A DNA stretch of 64,000 bases, from positions 124,001-188,000 of the forward strand of contig NZ_SOHJ01000002.1 in the NCBI RefSeq assembly GCF_004403185.1, in the 5' to 3' direction. The translations under genes were made by a program, and so were the position numbers. Shown piece by piece: positions 7,047-17,322 of this stretch. Every line of letters begins with the position of its first letter. Position 1 is the first letter of the stretch. This DNA comes from Cryobacterium suzukii (lineage in GTDB: Bacteria > Actinomycetota > Actinomycetes > Actinomycetales > Microbacteriaceae). The notes under the pieces are model-generated. The model was not told where the DNA came from and did not search any database. It saw only the letters and a program-made list of their open reading frames with translations.

Positions 7047-9287
7047 ATGACCGGTTCGAGCGCTGCCAGTGGCCCCGGATTCGATGGCGTTGCCCTTCCG
7101 GCACCCCAACTCGAGCCGCTGACGCTCGACACCCCCTTGAAAAAGGCCCTGAGCGCACCTCAAGCGACGGCGCTCGGGAAGGCCTTTGGATTTCTTACCG
7201 TCAACGATCTGCTCAGCCATTACCCGCGCGACTATGCGGACCGCGAAGTACTCCGGCCCCTCAACCAGCTCACGCCCGGCGCCAACATCACTGTCATCGC
7301 CGACATCATCTCTGCGCACGAAAAGCGCATGTCATCCCGGCAGGGCACGATCGTGGAGGTGGTCATCTCCGACGGGGGAGGTCAGTTCACCCTCACATTT
7401 TTCGGCAAGAACAGCCAGCAGTGGCGTCTTGACCAGCTGCGACCCGGCCTGCGCGGCAGCTTCTCCGGCAAGGTGCGCATGTATCAGGGGCAGAGTCAAC
7501 TGGCAAACCCGTCCTACAAGACCTTTGAAAGCGAAGAAGAAGAAGCGCGCGACGACCCTGCCCTGCGGTTGAAGCACAAGCCGCTCATCCCAATTTATGC
7601 GGCTACGGCCTCCGAAACCAGTTGGAACCTGCAGACTATGATCGACCAGGTACTCCGGCGTCTCGGCACCCTGCCCGACCCTGTTCCCCAAGACCTGCGG
7701 GTCGAACACAGCCTGCTCGACCACACCCAGGCCATCCGCTGGATTCACAGCCCCGACGATCCAGAACAGTGGATGGCCGCCCAAGACACACTGCGATTCA
7801 CCGAGGCCTGGGTGCTGCAGTGCGCCCTTATGCAGCGGCACAGTCTCGCGCGGGAACGCCGTACCCAACCCCGAGTACCAACGCCCGGCGGCTACCTCGA
7901 ACGCTTTGACGCAGCGCTGCCGTTCGTGCTGACGGTCGATCAAGAAATTTGCGCGGTCGAAATCGCCGCCGACATGGCCAGGTCCGGCCCGATGAATCGG
8001 CTGTTGCAGGGCGAGGTTGGCTCGGGCAAGACCGTGGTTGCCCTGCGGGCCATGCTCGCCGTGGCCGACAGCGGCGGCCAGACCGCCTTGCTGGCACCGA
8101 CCGAGGTGCTCGCCGGGCAACACCTGCGGTCGATCACGACCCTGCTCGGCCCGGATCTCGCGGCCGAACTGATGCCGACCTTGTTGACCGGAAAACTGCC
8201 GGTGGCGCAGAAACGCAAGGCCCTGCTGCGCACGGTCTCTGGCCAATCGCGCATTGTGATCGGCACGCACGCCTTGCTCAGCGATACCGTGACCTTTTTC
8301 GACCTCGGTCTGATCGTAATCGATGAGCAGCACCGGTTCGGCGTCGACCAGCGCGAAACACTGCGGCTCAAGGGGGCCGAGCCTCCGCACGTTCTCGTCA
8401 TGACGGCAACGCCGATTCCACGCACCATCGCCATGACCGTCTTCGGCGACCTTGACGTGAGCACCATTCGCATACTGCCGGCCGGGCGCCAGGGAATTCG
8501 CAGTGTTGTTGTTCCCATGGGTGACAACGGGGCCCTGTTCGGGCGCGTTTGGGCGAGTTTGGCGCAGGAACTTGCCCTGGGGCGTCAAGGTTTCGTCGTG
8601 TGTCCGGCGATTTCTCCGGCAGAAATCGAAGACGAGGCCGATATCGCGCCGCCGCCGGGAGACGATCCGCGCCCGCTGTTCAACGTTGAAGAAGTCCTTG
8701 AGGGAATGCGCGGAGTCGGGTCCCTGGCGCCGTATCGCCTCGAGGCACTGCACGGGCGCATGACGAGCGACGAGAAAGACCGCATTATGCGCTCCTTTGC
8801 CGCCGGTGAGATCGATGTTCTCGTCGCCACGACCGTCATCGAGGTCGGTGTCGACGTTCCGAACGCCTCAGCCATGGTCGTGCTCGACGCAGACCGATTC
8901 GGTGTCTCGCAGCTACACCAGTTGCGCGGCCGGGTCGGGCGTGGTGGAGTGCCAGGGCTGTGCCTGCTGGTTACTAAATCCCGCGCTGGGTCCCCGGCCC
9001 GACAGCGCATCGGTGATGTCGCCGCGACGCTCGATGGCTTCGTGCTCGCTGAACTCGACCTCGCCCTGCGCCGGGAGGGAAACGTGCTCGGTGACGTGCA
9101 ATCCGGTGATGGCTCGAAACTGCGCTTTCTGCGGGTAGCGGTCGACGGCGACATGATCGCCGAGGCTCGACAAGCGGCCTACCATCTGGTCACGGGGGAT
9201 CCGGGCATCCGCACCAACCCGGCGCTGCGTGATGCGATCGCCCGCCGCCTGAATGATTCCGAACGCACCTGGCTCAACAAAGGCTGA
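7047..9287 (+). CDS. recG: ATP-dependent DNA helicase RecG
   Basis: Superfamily 2 helicase that remodels stalled replication forks and Holliday junctions. The 746-residue protein has an N-terminal OB/wedge domain (about 60-180), Walker A GEVGSGKT at about 321, the DEQH box followed by RFGV at about 425, the TATPIPRT motif near 455, and the C-terminal helicase motifs TTVIEVGVDVPNA and QLRGRVGRGG. The final TRG-like region ends near LNDSERTWLNKG. Length and motifs are complete. It lies between rsmD and coaD, the usual actinobacterial place. Confidence 0.96.
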   Translation: MTGSSAASGPGFDGVALPAPQLEPLTLDTPLKKALSAPQATALGKAFGFLTVNDLLSHYPRDYADREVLRPLNQLTPGANITVIADIISAHEKRMSSRQGTIVEVVISDGGGQFTLTFFGKNSQQWRLDQLRPGLRGSFSGKVRMYQGQSQLANPSYKTFESEEEEARDDPALRLKHKPLIPIYAATASETSWNLQTMIDQVLRRLGTLPDPVPQDLRVEHSLLDHTQAIRWIHSPDDPEQWMAAQDTLRFTEAWVLQCALMQRHSLARERRTQPRVPTPGGYLERFDAALPFVLTVDQEICAVEIAADMARSGPMNRLLQGEVGSGKTVVALRAMLAVADSGGQTALLAPTEVLAGQHLRSITTLLGPDLAAELMPTLLTGKLPVAQKRKALLRTVSGQSRIVIGTHALLSDTVTFFDLGLIVIDEQHRFGVDQRETLRLKGAEPPHVLVMTATPIPRTIAMTVFGDLDVSTIRILPAGRQGIRSVVVPMGDNGALFGRVWASLAQELALGRQGFVVCPAISPAEIEDEADIAPPPGDDPRPLFNVEEVLEGMRGVGSLAPYRLEALHGRMTSDEKDRIMRSFAAGEIDVLVATTVIEVGVDVPNASAMVVLDADRFGVSQLHQLRGRVGRGGVPGLCLLVTKSRAGSPARQRIGDVAATLDGFVLAELDLALRREGNVLGDVQSGDGSKLRFLRVAVDGDMIAEARQAAYHLVTGDPGIRTNPALRDAIARRLNDSERTWLNKG

Positions 9288-9340
9288 CTATGTCGACGCA
9301 AAGCGGATGCATCGGGCAGCGCTCCGTCAGTGTGTGGCAG

Positions 9341-9352
9341 TAGGGTGTGATT
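9341..9352 (+). promoter_or_regulatory. Leaderless -10 element of coaD
   Basis: TAGGGT at 9341-9346 and six bases before the ATG at 9353. The same-frame GTG at 9347 would lie inside the spacer, so ATG 9353 is preferred. Confidence 0.55.
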
Positions 9353-9841
9353 ATGCGCAGGATCGCCGTTGTCCCTGGATCATTTGACCCCGTCACCCTG
9401 GGCCACTTGGACGTGATCGATCGCGCGGCCGGCCTGTTCGACGAGCTTCATGTTCTCGTGGTGCACAACCCCGACAAATCGGCCCTGCTGCCCATCAGTC
9501 AGCGTGTCGCGCTCCTGGAACAGGCCATCACAGAGGCCGGGCTGCCCACCAATATCGTGGTCGCCAGCTGGAGCATGGGATTGCTCGTGGACTACTGCAT
9601 GGACGTCGGTGCAAGCGTGCTGGTCAAGGGCATCCGCTCGCAGGTCGATGTAGCCTATGAGACGCCGATGGCTATCGTCAATCGCAATCTGGCCGCGGTC
9701 GAGACAGTCTTTTTGCTGCCCGATCCGGCCAACGCCCATGTCTCCAGCTCTCTGGTGCGCCAGGTCGCCGGCCTGGGCGGCGACGTCTCGCCGTATGTGC
9801 CGCGAGCCGTTGCGGAGTATCTGGAGCGGTCGCGGGTATGA
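9353..9841 (+). CDS. coaD: Phosphopantetheine adenylyltransferase
   Basis: Joins 4'-phosphopantetheine and ATP to dephospho-CoA, the penultimate step of CoA synthesis. The 162-residue cytosolic protein has [15 protein letters not shown] with the T/HxGH nucleotidyltransferase motif near residues 16-19, and the second motif [14 protein letters not shown]. The C-terminal SSSLVRQVA region is conserved. Family length is about 160. Its stop overlaps the next gene by 4 bp (ATGA). Confidence 0.96.
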   Translation: MRRIAVVPGSFDPVTLGHLDVIDRAAGLFDELHVLVVHNPDKSALLPISQRVALLEQAITEAGLPTNIVVASWSMGLLVDYCMDVGASVLVKGIRSQVDVAYETPMAIVNRNLAAVETVFLLPDPANAHVSSSLVRQVAGLGGDVSPYVPRAVAEYLERSRV

Positions 9842-10959
9842 AGCTCGATCCGACTCGCTCCTCCCCGCCGGCACAGGCCGTGTCGGGCGGCAATCTGCGC
9901 GAGTTGCAAGATGCGGGGCGTGCGATCATGCGCAACGTCGAGACGGTCATTGATGGCAAGCACGAGGCCGTGCAGATAGCACTGACTGTTCTGCTGGCCG
10001 AGGGTCACCTGCTCATTGAGGACGTTCCCGGTGTGGGCAAGACCATGCTGGCCAAGGCTCTCGCCCGCTCCGTAGACTGCACGGTCGGGCGAATTCAATT
10101 CACCCCCGACCTGCTGCCCTCCGACGTGACCGGGGTGTCCGTGTTCAATCAGGCCGAGCGCCGGTTCGAATTCAAACCTGGCCCGGTCTTCGCCAACATC
10201 GTCATCGGTGACGAGATCAACCGGGCGAGTCCGAAAACCCAGTCGGCGCTTCTGGAATCGATGGAGGAGCGCCAGGTCACCGTTGACGGTACCACCTACC
10301 CACTGGCCCTGCCGTTCACGGTTATCGCGACTCAAAACCCGATCGAGATGGAGGGGACCTACGCCCTCCCTGAGGCGCAACGGGACCGGTTCATGGCCCG
10401 CATCTCCATGGGCTACCCCGACTCCGACTCGGAGCTCGCGATGCTCGATTCGCGCGACACCAACAGCCCGCTCGCACTGATCTCGGCCGTGGTATCGGAG
10501 GAGACCCTGCGTGACATGATGCTCACAGCACGTGCAGTTTTCGCCTCAGGGGCGGTCAAGGAGTACGCGGTCAACCTGGTGCGCGCCACCCGCGACGATC
10601 GTGACCTGCGTCTCGGTGCCAGCCCGAGAGCGACGCTCCAGCTCATCCGTGCCGCGAAAGCCCAGGCGGCATTGAACGGTCGGGACTACGTGCTGCCGGA
10701 CGATATCGACTCGCTCGCCGTGGCCGTTCTCGGCCATCGGCTGGTCCCCACCAGTCGGGCGTTGGGTCACCACCACCAGGACAGCGGCCCGGTGATCGCG
10801 GATATCGTGCGTCGAATCCTCGCTGACACACCGGTGCCGGTCGGCGTTGCGGCATCCGATCAGTTTCCATCAGAGTCGTTCGAATCGGCGCCGTCCCCGT
10901 CGGTGCCGTCCGTGCACGCCGTTTCGACGCGGCCCGTTGGTTCTACCGGAGCGTCGTAG
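9838..10959 (+). CDS. MoxR-family AAA ATPase
   Basis: A 373-residue AAA+ ATPase with Walker [10 protein letters not shown] at about 63-71, Walker B and family motif [12 protein letters not shown] at about 123, sensor 1 [12 protein letters not shown] near 164, and a C-terminal lid. The last about 45 residues are Ser/Pro rich and look disordered. MoxR ATPases act as chaperones for protein complexes. The companions here, DUF58 and a transglutaminase membrane protein, are their classic partners. The start overlaps coaD by 4 bp, so coaD transcription may feed this operon. The client protein is unknown. Confidence 0.9.
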   Translation: MKLDPTRSSPPAQAVSGGNLRELQDAGRAIMRNVETVIDGKHEAVQIALTVLLAEGHLLIEDVPGVGKTMLAKALARSVDCTVGRIQFTPDLLPSDVTGVSVFNQAERRFEFKPGPVFANIVIGDEINRASPKTQSALLESMEERQVTVDGTTYPLALPFTVIATQNPIEMEGTYALPEAQRDRFMARISMGYPDSDSELAMLDSRDTNSPLALISAVVSEETLRDMMLTARAVFASGAVKEYAVNLVRATRDDRDLRLGASPRATLQLIRAAKAQAALNGRDYVLPDDIDSLAVAVLGHRLVPTSRALGHHHQDSGPVIADIVRRILADTPVPVGVAASDQFPSESFESAPSPSVPSVHAVSTRPVGSTGAS

Positions 10960-10961
10960 TC

Positions 10962-12341
10962 ATGGCGCCTGGGGTGAGAGATTCTGGGCCGGCGAATGCC
11001 GACTGGTACACGCGGCTGGCGGCCCGATTTGCCACGCGTCTCACCCTGCGAGGCTGGGTTGTTCTGGCGGCCGGAGTTGTGCTGTTCGCCAGCGCTGTGC
11101 TGGTCAACAGCCGTGACATGATGTTTGTGGCCAGCCTCTTGATCATTGCGCCGCTTGTGGCAGCCGGTTACGTTTCGCTCCGCCCCGCCCGAGTCGAGGT
11201 CAGCAGGGTTTTTCGGCCGCCGATCGTGTCGGTCGGCGGTGAGAGTGTGATTTCGCTGCAGTTGCGCAACCTCTCGACGACACCGCTCAGCAATGCCTGG
11301 TGGGCCGACATCCCGTCACCCGGCCTTGAGGCGCCATCGGCGGCCATCCTTCCCCTCGTGAGCCGGAACGGCATGACCGGCGACACAGTGCGCCTCGAAT
11401 ACTCCGTCGTGCCGCGCAACCGCGGCGTCTACGAGGTCGGCCCGCTCCGTGTGTCACGTCATGACCCGTTCGGCCTCGCGCACAGCGACCGACACGCTGG
11501 TTCGCCCCACGACTTGATCGTGACGCCGCGCGTGACGCCGCTGCCAGGCAGCGGCGTCGCCCAGTCCAACAACGACGGTTCGATCCGAGAGCTGTTGCGC
11601 CAGACCACCCCCACCTCCGACGAACTCATCGCCCGCGAATACCGCACGGGTGACGCCCTGCGCCGAGTGAACTGGCCGGCCACCGCCCGGCACGGGGAAA
11701 TCATGGTGCGGCAGGAGGAGCAGCGCAGTAATCCGGAGGCCCGAATCGTGCTCGACACGTCTCTGGCCGGCGCGGCGGGGCTTGGCGCCGGGCACGTTTC
11801 ACCGCATCTCGTGACCGGTTTTGAACTGGAGATCGAGCTGGCGGCGTCCGTTGGTGTGCATTTGCTCGACGCCGGTTACCGTCTCGAGGTGATCGAGCTG
11901 GGCGCAAGCCAACTGCTGCCGGGCGACGAACAGATCCTGGGCGGGATGCACGGCGACGTGCCCGCTACTTTTCGTGCTCCCGGCGGCGATCGCGCACTGC
12001 TGGAAGCCCTCGCCAGTGTGGTGCCGGTGCCGTGGCCTACCCGCAGCGCTCGACTTTCCGCCGAGCGCCGAGCACCGGTACGTGCCGCCCTGCGTAACGC
12101 GCAGCTGTCACTTCCGACATTCGCGATGCTCGTGACCGTATCCGATGGGGATGTCGATGACCTCGTCGCCCTCGTGCGTCACTGTGAGCCCGCCATAGCG
12201 TTGGTGCAGCGCACGGTGGGGGCTCGAGCCCGCGAACGCCTGCAGGCCGCTGGTTGGCGCTGTGTGGAGCTCGCTGGCGCCGATGACCTGGAAGACGTGT
12301 GGAACGACGTGAGCGGGGAGCGAGGAGCCGACCATGACTAA
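10962..12341 (+). CDS. DUF58 domain protein, MoxR operon partner
   Basis: A 459-residue protein with two close hydrophobic segments at about 25-70 (two membrane spans), then a beta-rich region. The DUF58 signature, YRTGDALRRVNWPATARHGE, is at about 226. The C-terminal half resembles a von Willebrand A-like fold. DUF58 proteins pair with MoxR ATPases and transglutaminase-like proteins, probably at the cell envelope. The start is 3 bp after moxR and the end overlaps the next gene by 8 bp. The biochemical role is unknown. Confidence 0.82.
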   Translation: MAPGVRDSGPANADWYTRLAARFATRLTLRGWVVLAAGVVLFASAVLVNSRDMMFVASLLIIAPLVAAGYVSLRPARVEVSRVFRPPIVSVGGESVISLQLRNLSTTPLSNAWWADIPSPGLEAPSAAILPLVSRNGMTGDTVRLEYSVVPRNRGVYEVGPLRVSRHDPFGLAHSDRHAGSPHDLIVTPRVTPLPGSGVAQSNNDGSIRELLRQTTPTSDELIAREYRTGDALRRVNWPATARHGEIMVRQEEQRSNPEARIVLDTSLAGAAGLGAGHVSPHLVTGFELEIELAASVGVHLLDAGYRLEVIELGASQLLPGDEQILGGMHGDVPATFRAPGGDRALLEALASVVPVPWPTRSARLSAERRAPVRAALRNAQLSLPTFAMLVTVSDGDVDDLVALVRHCEPAIALVQRTVGARARERLQAAGWRCVELAGADDLEDVWNDVSGERGADHD

Positions 12342-14733
12342 GTTGGCCACCAAACTGACTCCGAACTCGGATTTCCTTTCGGCGGTGCGCCCGGTACGCC
12401 CGCCTCAGACGCCCCGCGGTCGCCGTGGCGGGCGCACGGTCGCGTCTTGGCCGCTCGCACTCAGCCTGTTGTTGTTGCTGCTCGTTTCCTGTTCCGCGCT
12501 CGGACCTCTGCTGCGCGGCACCGCCTGGTGGTGGGTCTGTGCGGCAGTCGGGTGCGCCGTATTGCTGGGCGCGGCGGTGTTTCGCCGACTTGGATTGCCA
12601 CGCCTGATTGTTCCGGTGGCGAACAGCGCGGTGCTGGTCGGCACGATGACGCTGCTGTTCGGTGGCGGGACCGGCCTGTTCTGGCTCATTCCGACGCCGC
12701 AAACCGTCAGTATTTTCACCGGGCTGATCGACGCCGGAGGTGCCTCGATCGTGCAGCAGAGCACGCCGGCCGAGGTGACCCTCGGCATCCTCTTTCTGCT
12801 GGCCGGCGGCACCGGACTGATCGCGATTCTCATGGATTTGCTAGCGGTGACTCTGCGCTGGCCCGCCATCGGTGCAGCGGGCGCACTCGTGCCGCTTCTC
12901 GTACCGGGCTTCATCCTCGACGAGGGGGCTGATACTGCCGCGCTCGTGGCCGCGGCAGTTGCGTTCCTGCTGCTGCTGCGGGTCGATGTTTCTGGTCGTC
13001 GTGCCCGGGCGGCCACGCATCGTGCGATGGGGCCACGCGTGCCTCAGATTGACCGGTCGGAGCGGCCGCGCGGCCGTGGGCCGATGGGCGGCGCAGTTCT
13101 GGTGGGATCCCTGACAATCGTGGGTGCCCTGCTGTTGAGCACGGTCGCCCCGGCTTTCACTGCCGGGGGACTCGTGACGGCACGGCCCGGTGGGTTGTTG
13201 TTTGGCAGTGGGGTGAGCCCCATGATCAATCTCGGACAGGACCTGCGTCGGCCCAAGGCCGGCGCGGCATTTCACTACACGTCGACCGGCACGGAGCAGC
13301 CCTATTTCACCCTACTTACTCTTGACGAGATCATCGGGTTGACCTGGACGGCCCGCGTCGATGGGGCAGACGTGCGCAATACCGTCGACGCTATTCAGAA
13401 GCCGTTTGGGCTCGATGCAGATGTGGAGACGGTGGAAGCGTCGACGTCGATCGTCATCGATGGCGTCAACAGCCACTGGCTGCCCGCGCCGGCACGTGCA
13501 AGCAGCATCGAGGGTTTGACCGGTCGCTGGTATTGGGACAGCCGTACCCGCGCGATCGCGAGCGTCTCGGCGAACGCCCTCGGTCAGGAATACACGGTGT
13601 CGTCATTGGAATTGAAACCCACCGCCGAGCAACTGCGACAGGCGAGCAGCGACTATCCAGCGAGCGTCGTGGGCAATCTACAACTCCCGGTCGAACCGCC
13701 GTCGATCATCGAGGAGACAGCACGAGAGGTGACGGCAGCCACAACGTCGAACTACGACGCTGCTGTGGCAATTCAGAACTATTTACGGAGCAGCGCCTTC
13801 AGTTACGACACCGAGGCGCCCGTTGAAGACGGTTACGACGGTGGCGGAGTTGGGGTGATTGGAATGTTCCTGCAGGAAAAACGAGGCTACTGCGTGCATT
13901 TCGCCTCCACCATGGCCGCGATGGCGCGCACGCTCGGTATCCCTTCGAGGGTCTCCCTCGGCTATCTGCCCGGGGTTAAATCGCAGGATCGCGAGCAGGG
14001 ACTGGGGCAGTACAACGTGGACTCCCATGACCTGCACGCCTGGCCGGAGTTGTACTTCGTCGGCATCGGCTGGGTGAAATTCGAGCCGACGCCCGGCCGG
14101 GGCACCGTACCCAACTACGAGCGGGCAGCAGTTGCCGACACACCCAATGCAGCACCAGGTGGGGCCGGCGCCACGGGAGCTCCCGCTCTCAGCCCGGACC
14201 GGTTAGAGGACGATACCGCCCTGGAACGTGGAGCCGCAACGCAGACGGTCGAGTCCAGCAACCTGCTCGGAATCCTCGGACTCAGTACGCTGGGACTGCT
14301 CGTGATACTCCTGCCGGCGGCAGCCAGACGGATGCTGCGTGGTTCGCGGGTGCGCCGCATTCGCTCCGGAAGAGCCGGGGCGGGCCTCGCCTGGACCGAG
14401 CTGCAGCACACCAGCCTCGATCACGGCATACCGGTGCCGGTGACCGAAACTCCCCGGGCCTTCGCTGGCCGCCTGAAAAGCCTCCGCGCCGTGGATCCCA
14501 CGGCGATGGAAGCGCTCGAACGGGTGCTTCTGGCGTTCGAACGCTCGCGGTTCGACCGGTCGCAGGCGTCCTCGGACACCCTCGCCGACGACTTGACCCT
14601 GGCCTTGCGCGGGATGCACAGCGGCGCGAGTCTCGGCATCCGTTTTCGGGCAATATTCGCTCCTACCTCACTGTTCGCCACTCTGGCTGCGGTGCTGCGC
14701 GGAGAGCGACGGGCCCGCACGATCGCCCCCTGA
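12334..14733 (+). CDS. Transglutaminase-like membrane protein (TgpA type)
   Basis: The 799-residue protein has about six hydrophobic spans in the first 270 residues, then an extracytoplasmic transglutaminase core. Catalytic Cys lies in RGYCVHFAS near 519, His in DSHDLHAWPEL near 568, and an acidic residue in KFEPTPG follows. A further span lies near 645-665, and the tail is a cytoplasmic helical domain (DUF4129-like). TgpA proteins are linked to wall or envelope modification, but the substrate is not known. It is translationally linked to DUF58 by an 8-bp overlap and ends the MoxR operon. Confidence 0.85.
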   Translation: MTKLATKLTPNSDFLSAVRPVRPPQTPRGRRGGRTVASWPLALSLLLLLLVSCSALGPLLRGTAWWWVCAAVGCAVLLGAAVFRRLGLPRLIVPVANSAVLVGTMTLLFGGGTGLFWLIPTPQTVSIFTGLIDAGGASIVQQSTPAEVTLGILFLLAGGTGLIAILMDLLAVTLRWPAIGAAGALVPLLVPGFILDEGADTAALVAAAVAFLLLLRVDVSGRRARAATHRAMGPRVPQIDRSERPRGRGPMGGAVLVGSLTIVGALLLSTVAPAFTAGGLVTARPGGLLFGSGVSPMINLGQDLRRPKAGAAFHYTSTGTEQPYFTLLTLDEIIGLTWTARVDGADVRNTVDAIQKPFGLDADVETVEASTSIVIDGVNSHWLPAPARASSIEGLTGRWYWDSRTRAIASVSANALGQEYTVSSLELKPTAEQLRQASSDYPASVVGNLQLPVEPPSIIEETAREVTAATTSNYDAAVAIQNYLRSSAFSYDTEAPVEDGYDGGGVGVIGMFLQEKRGYCVHFASTMAAMARTLGIPSRVSLGYLPGVKSQDREQGLGQYNVDSHDLHAWPELYFVGIGWVKFEPTPGRGTVPNYERAAVADTPNAAPGGAGATGAPALSPDRLEDDTALERGAATQTVESSNLLGILGLSTLGLLVILLPAAARRMLRGSRVRRIRSGRAGAGLAWTELQHTSLDHGIPVPVTETPRAFAGRLKSLRAVDPTAMEALERVLLAFERSRFDRSQASSDTLADDLTLALRGMHSGASLGIRFRAIFAPTSLFATLAAVLRGERRARTIAP

Positions 14734-14756
14734 ACAGAGCACTCACCCAGAACGCG

Positions 14757-14770
14757 TACAATTTACGACC
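14757..14770 (+). promoter_or_regulatory. Promoter -10 element before yceD
   Basis: TACAAT at 14757-14762, eight bases before the GTG start. This box is nearer to the sigma-70 consensus than the others in the window. It probably drives yceD-rpmF and perhaps rnc-mutM. Confidence 0.5.
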
Positions 14771-15343
14771 GTGACTAAGTTCAAGAAGACTCCGTATACG
14801 GTCGACGTGCGTGACCTTATCAACCGCCCGGGTACCATGCACGAACGCCACCTCGACATTGTGGTTCCCGACGACCTCGGTGCTGGCCTCGTAGCGGTGA
14901 AAGCCGGTTCGATTCTGTCGACCGAGCTGCGGCTCGAGGCGATGCACGAGGGAATCCTGGTCAGCATCGAGGTGTATGCGCGAGCGCTCGGCGAGTGCGG
15001 CCGGTGCCTGAAAGACATCGACCTGCCGGTTCGAGTTCAGTTTGCCGAGCTTTTCGGTTATCCTCAGGAGGAAGCCTTCGAGTTTGAGATTCTAGACGAC
15101 CATGTCGATTTGGAATCTTTGATCCGGGACGCGGTAGTGTTAGCACTTCCGTTCCAGCCGGTATGTCGGCGGGATTGCCCAGGTCTTGACAGTGAGACCG
15201 GACAGCCGCTTGCCGAACTGCCCGAACTCGTTTCCGACGAGAGCTACGATCCCCGGTGGTCAGCGCTTGCGGGGTTTACGGCTTCCACAGACAAAGACAT
15301 GGGTGCGGACATCCATGTTTCAGACAGCAGAGAAGAGAAGTAG
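14771..15343 (+). CDS. YceD / DUF177 family protein
   Basis: A 190-residue protein with the DUF177 pattern: ECGRCLKDI near 75-83 and a second cysteine pair CRRDCPGLD near 136-144, which may bind zinc. In many bacteria it is the fixed upstream neighbour of rpmF and is thought to take part in 23S rRNA or 50S assembly; plants use a homologue for 23S rRNA accumulation. The gap to rpmF is only 2 bp. The GTG start is supported by the -10 box just before it. Confidence 0.85.
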   Translation: MTKFKKTPYTVDVRDLINRPGTMHERHLDIVVPDDLGAGLVAVKAGSILSTELRLEAMHEGILVSIEVYARALGECGRCLKDIDLPVRVQFAELFGYPQEEAFEFEILDDHVDLESLIRDAVVLALPFQPVCRRDCPGLDSETGQPLAELPELVSDESYDPRWSALAGFTASTDKDMGADIHVSDSREEK

Positions 15344-15345
15344 TC

Positions 15346-15549
15346 ATGGCAGTTCCGAAGCGCAAGATGTCGCGTTCCAACACCCACTCGCGTCGCGCGC
15401 AGTGGAAGGCCACGCCTCCCACGCTCGTGAAGACCATGGAGGGCGGCAAGGTCGTCTACAGCCTGCCGCACCGCGCCAAGGTTGTCACCGACTCCACCGG
15501 CACCCCGTTGTTCATGGAATACAAGGGCCGTAAAGTCGCCGACATCTAA
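15346..15549 (+). CDS. rpmF: 50S ribosomal protein L32
   Basis: A 67-residue basic protein beginning [19 protein letters not shown], the L32 N-terminal signature. It has no cysteines at all, so this is the zinc-independent form. The C-terminal part (LPHRAKVV...LFMEYKGRK) is the variant found in high-GC Gram-positives. The ATG at 15346 is chosen because it gives the canonical N-terminus and follows an AGAAGAGAAG purine run. Confidence 0.95.
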   Translation: MAVPKRKMSRSNTHSRRAQWKATPPTLVKTMEGGKVVYSLPHRAKVVTDSTGTPLFMEYKGRKVADI

Positions 15550-15596
15550 GTCCCCCCTTCTGAAGAGACCGGAACTCGGTCGATGAAGGTAGACAG

Positions 15597-16289
15597 ATGA
15601 AGAGCGTGAATGCCGAGCGGTCGCCCCTGTTGGCGACCCTCGGAGTGCAGATTGAACCGGTGATTCTGGAGCTTGCTCTGACCCACCGGTCTTTTGCGTA
15701 CGAAAACGGCGGTATTCCCACGAACGAGCGCCTCGAATTTCTCGGCGACTCGATTCTGGGCCAGGCCGTCACTGTGATGCTCTACCGCACCTACCCCGAC
15801 CTCGACGAGGGTCATCTCGCCAAACGCCGGGCCAGCCTGGTATCCACGGCCGCCCTCGCCCAGATCGCCCGCGGTCTCGAACTCGGCGATTACATTCGCC
15901 TTGGTCGCGGTGAGATTCTCACCGGCGGGCGCGATAAAGCGTCGATTCTGGCCGACACCGTTGAGGCGCTCATCGGGGCGACCTTTCTGGATGCCGGTGG
16001 CGAAGTCGCCACCGCATTCGTGCTGCGCCTGATCGAGCCACTGTTGGCTGAACCCGGCCACTTCGGTGTGTCGATGGACCCGAAAACGAGCCTGCAAGAG
16101 CTCGCTGCGAGCATTGGCGTGGGCGTTCCCGTCTACACGCTTGAATCGAGCGGCCCTGATCACTCGAAGATTTTTGTCGCGACCGTAGCGATCGGTTCCG
16201 CCGTGACCGCTCAGGGAGTAGGACCGAGCAAGAAGTTCGCTGAAATGGCCGCGGCACGCGAGGCCATCGACCAGCTCAGCGCGCTCTAA
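15597..16289 (+). CDS. rnc: Ribonuclease III
   Basis: Endonuclease that cuts double-stranded RNA, including the 30S rRNA precursor. The 230-residue protein has the signature NERLEFLGDS at about 43-52, the second acidic site in DTVEALIGATFLDAGG near 121-136, and a C-terminal double-stranded RNA-binding domain from about 155 that ends KKFAEMAAAREAIDQL. It lies between rpmF and mutM, the conserved order. Confidence 0.95.
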   Translation: MKSVNAERSPLLATLGVQIEPVILELALTHRSFAYENGGIPTNERLEFLGDSILGQAVTVMLYRTYPDLDEGHLAKRRASLVSTAALAQIARGLELGDYIRLGRGEILTGGRDKASILADTVEALIGATFLDAGGEVATAFVLRLIEPLLAEPGHFGVSMDPKTSLQELAASIGVGVPVYTLESSGPDHSKIFVATVAIGSAVTAQGVGPSKKFAEMAAAREAIDQLSAL

Positions 16290-16299
16290 GTCTCACGAA

Positions 16300-17211
16300 A
16301 TGCCGGAACTGCCCGAGGTCGAGGTCGTTCGTTCCGGTCTTCAGCCGGCCGTTACCGATGCAGCGCTCACCGGGGTCGAGGTCTTCGATGTACGCTCCCT
16401 GCGCCGGCACGCTCCTCGCGGCGGGGCGTTCATTGATCAACTCATTGGGCGGCGAATTCTCGCGGCGGTGCGCCGCGGCAAGTTTTTGTGGCTGCCGCTC
16501 GACAGTGACCGGGCACTCGTCATTCACCTCGGTATGAGCGGCCAGGTGCTGCTGCGGGCTCCGGGGGCGACCGATGATCGCCTGTTGCGCATCCGCTTGA
16601 CGCTGGAGCACCCGACCCACGGCGAACTGTGGGTCAATTTCGTCGACCAACGCATCTTCGGAAGCATGGCCGTTGACACCATGGTCGCCACCAGCGACGG
16701 GCTGCCGGGCGGCTATTCCGGGATAGCGCCAGTGGATGCCGCCTGGCAGCACCGCATTCCATCGCAGGTCGCGCACATTGCCCGCGACCCGATCGACCCG
16801 TCGTTTTCTTCGAACGCTTTCTTCGCGGCCCTCTCGCGCAAGAACACCGGCATCAAACGGGCCCTGCTCGACCAGAACCTGATCAGCGGCATCGGCAATA
16901 TCTACGCGGACGAAGCGCTGTTCGCCGCGCGCATCCACTACGAGCAGCCGGCTGCATCGCTGTCACGCACGAAGGCCACTACCTTGCTCACGGCCGTGCG
17001 CACCATTCTGGAGCGTGCTCTGGCCGAGGGCGGCACCAGCTTCGACGCCCAGTACGTGAACGTGAACGGGCAGTCCGGCTATTTTGCGCACAGCCTCGAA
17101 GCCTACGGACGGCAGGGAACTCCGTGCTCCCGTTGCGGCACCCTGATCGTGCGCGAACAGTTCATGAACCGCGGCTCGCACTTCTGTCCGCGCTGCCAGC
17201 GGCTGCGGTAG
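16300..17211 (+). CDS. mutM: Formamidopyrimidine-DNA glycosylase (Fpg/MutM)
   Basis: Bifunctional glycosylase/AP lyase that removes oxidised purines such as 8-oxoguanine. The 303-residue protein has the catalytic N-terminal MPELPEVE (Pro2, Glu3), a conserved lysine in the RGKFLWLPL strand, the helix-two-turn-helix LISGIGNIYADEALF near 194-208, and a C-terminal zinc finger with CSRC and CPRC from about residue 276. The start is certain because Pro must follow Met. It is 10 bp after rnc. Confidence 0.96.
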   Translation: MPELPEVEVVRSGLQPAVTDAALTGVEVFDVRSLRRHAPRGGAFIDQLIGRRILAAVRRGKFLWLPLDSDRALVIHLGMSGQVLLRAPGATDDRLLRIRLTLEHPTHGELWVNFVDQRIFGSMAVDTMVATSDGLPGGYSGIAPVDAAWQHRIPSQVAHIARDPIDPSFSSNAFFAALSRKNTGIKRALLDQNLISGIGNIYADEALFAARIHYEQPAASLSRTKATTLLTAVRTILERALAEGGTSFDAQYVNVNGQSGYFAHSLEAYGRQGTPCSRCGTLIVREQFMNRGSHFCPRCQRLR

Positions 17212-17322
17212 TCACTGATCGGTGGTTGTCGGACGTTTACCGCCCTGTGGCCGAGCCGATCCGGCCCCATCCTTTCGCAGAACCTGCGCCAGTGCACGGC
17301 ATCCGGTCGAGGGCGTCGCGTT

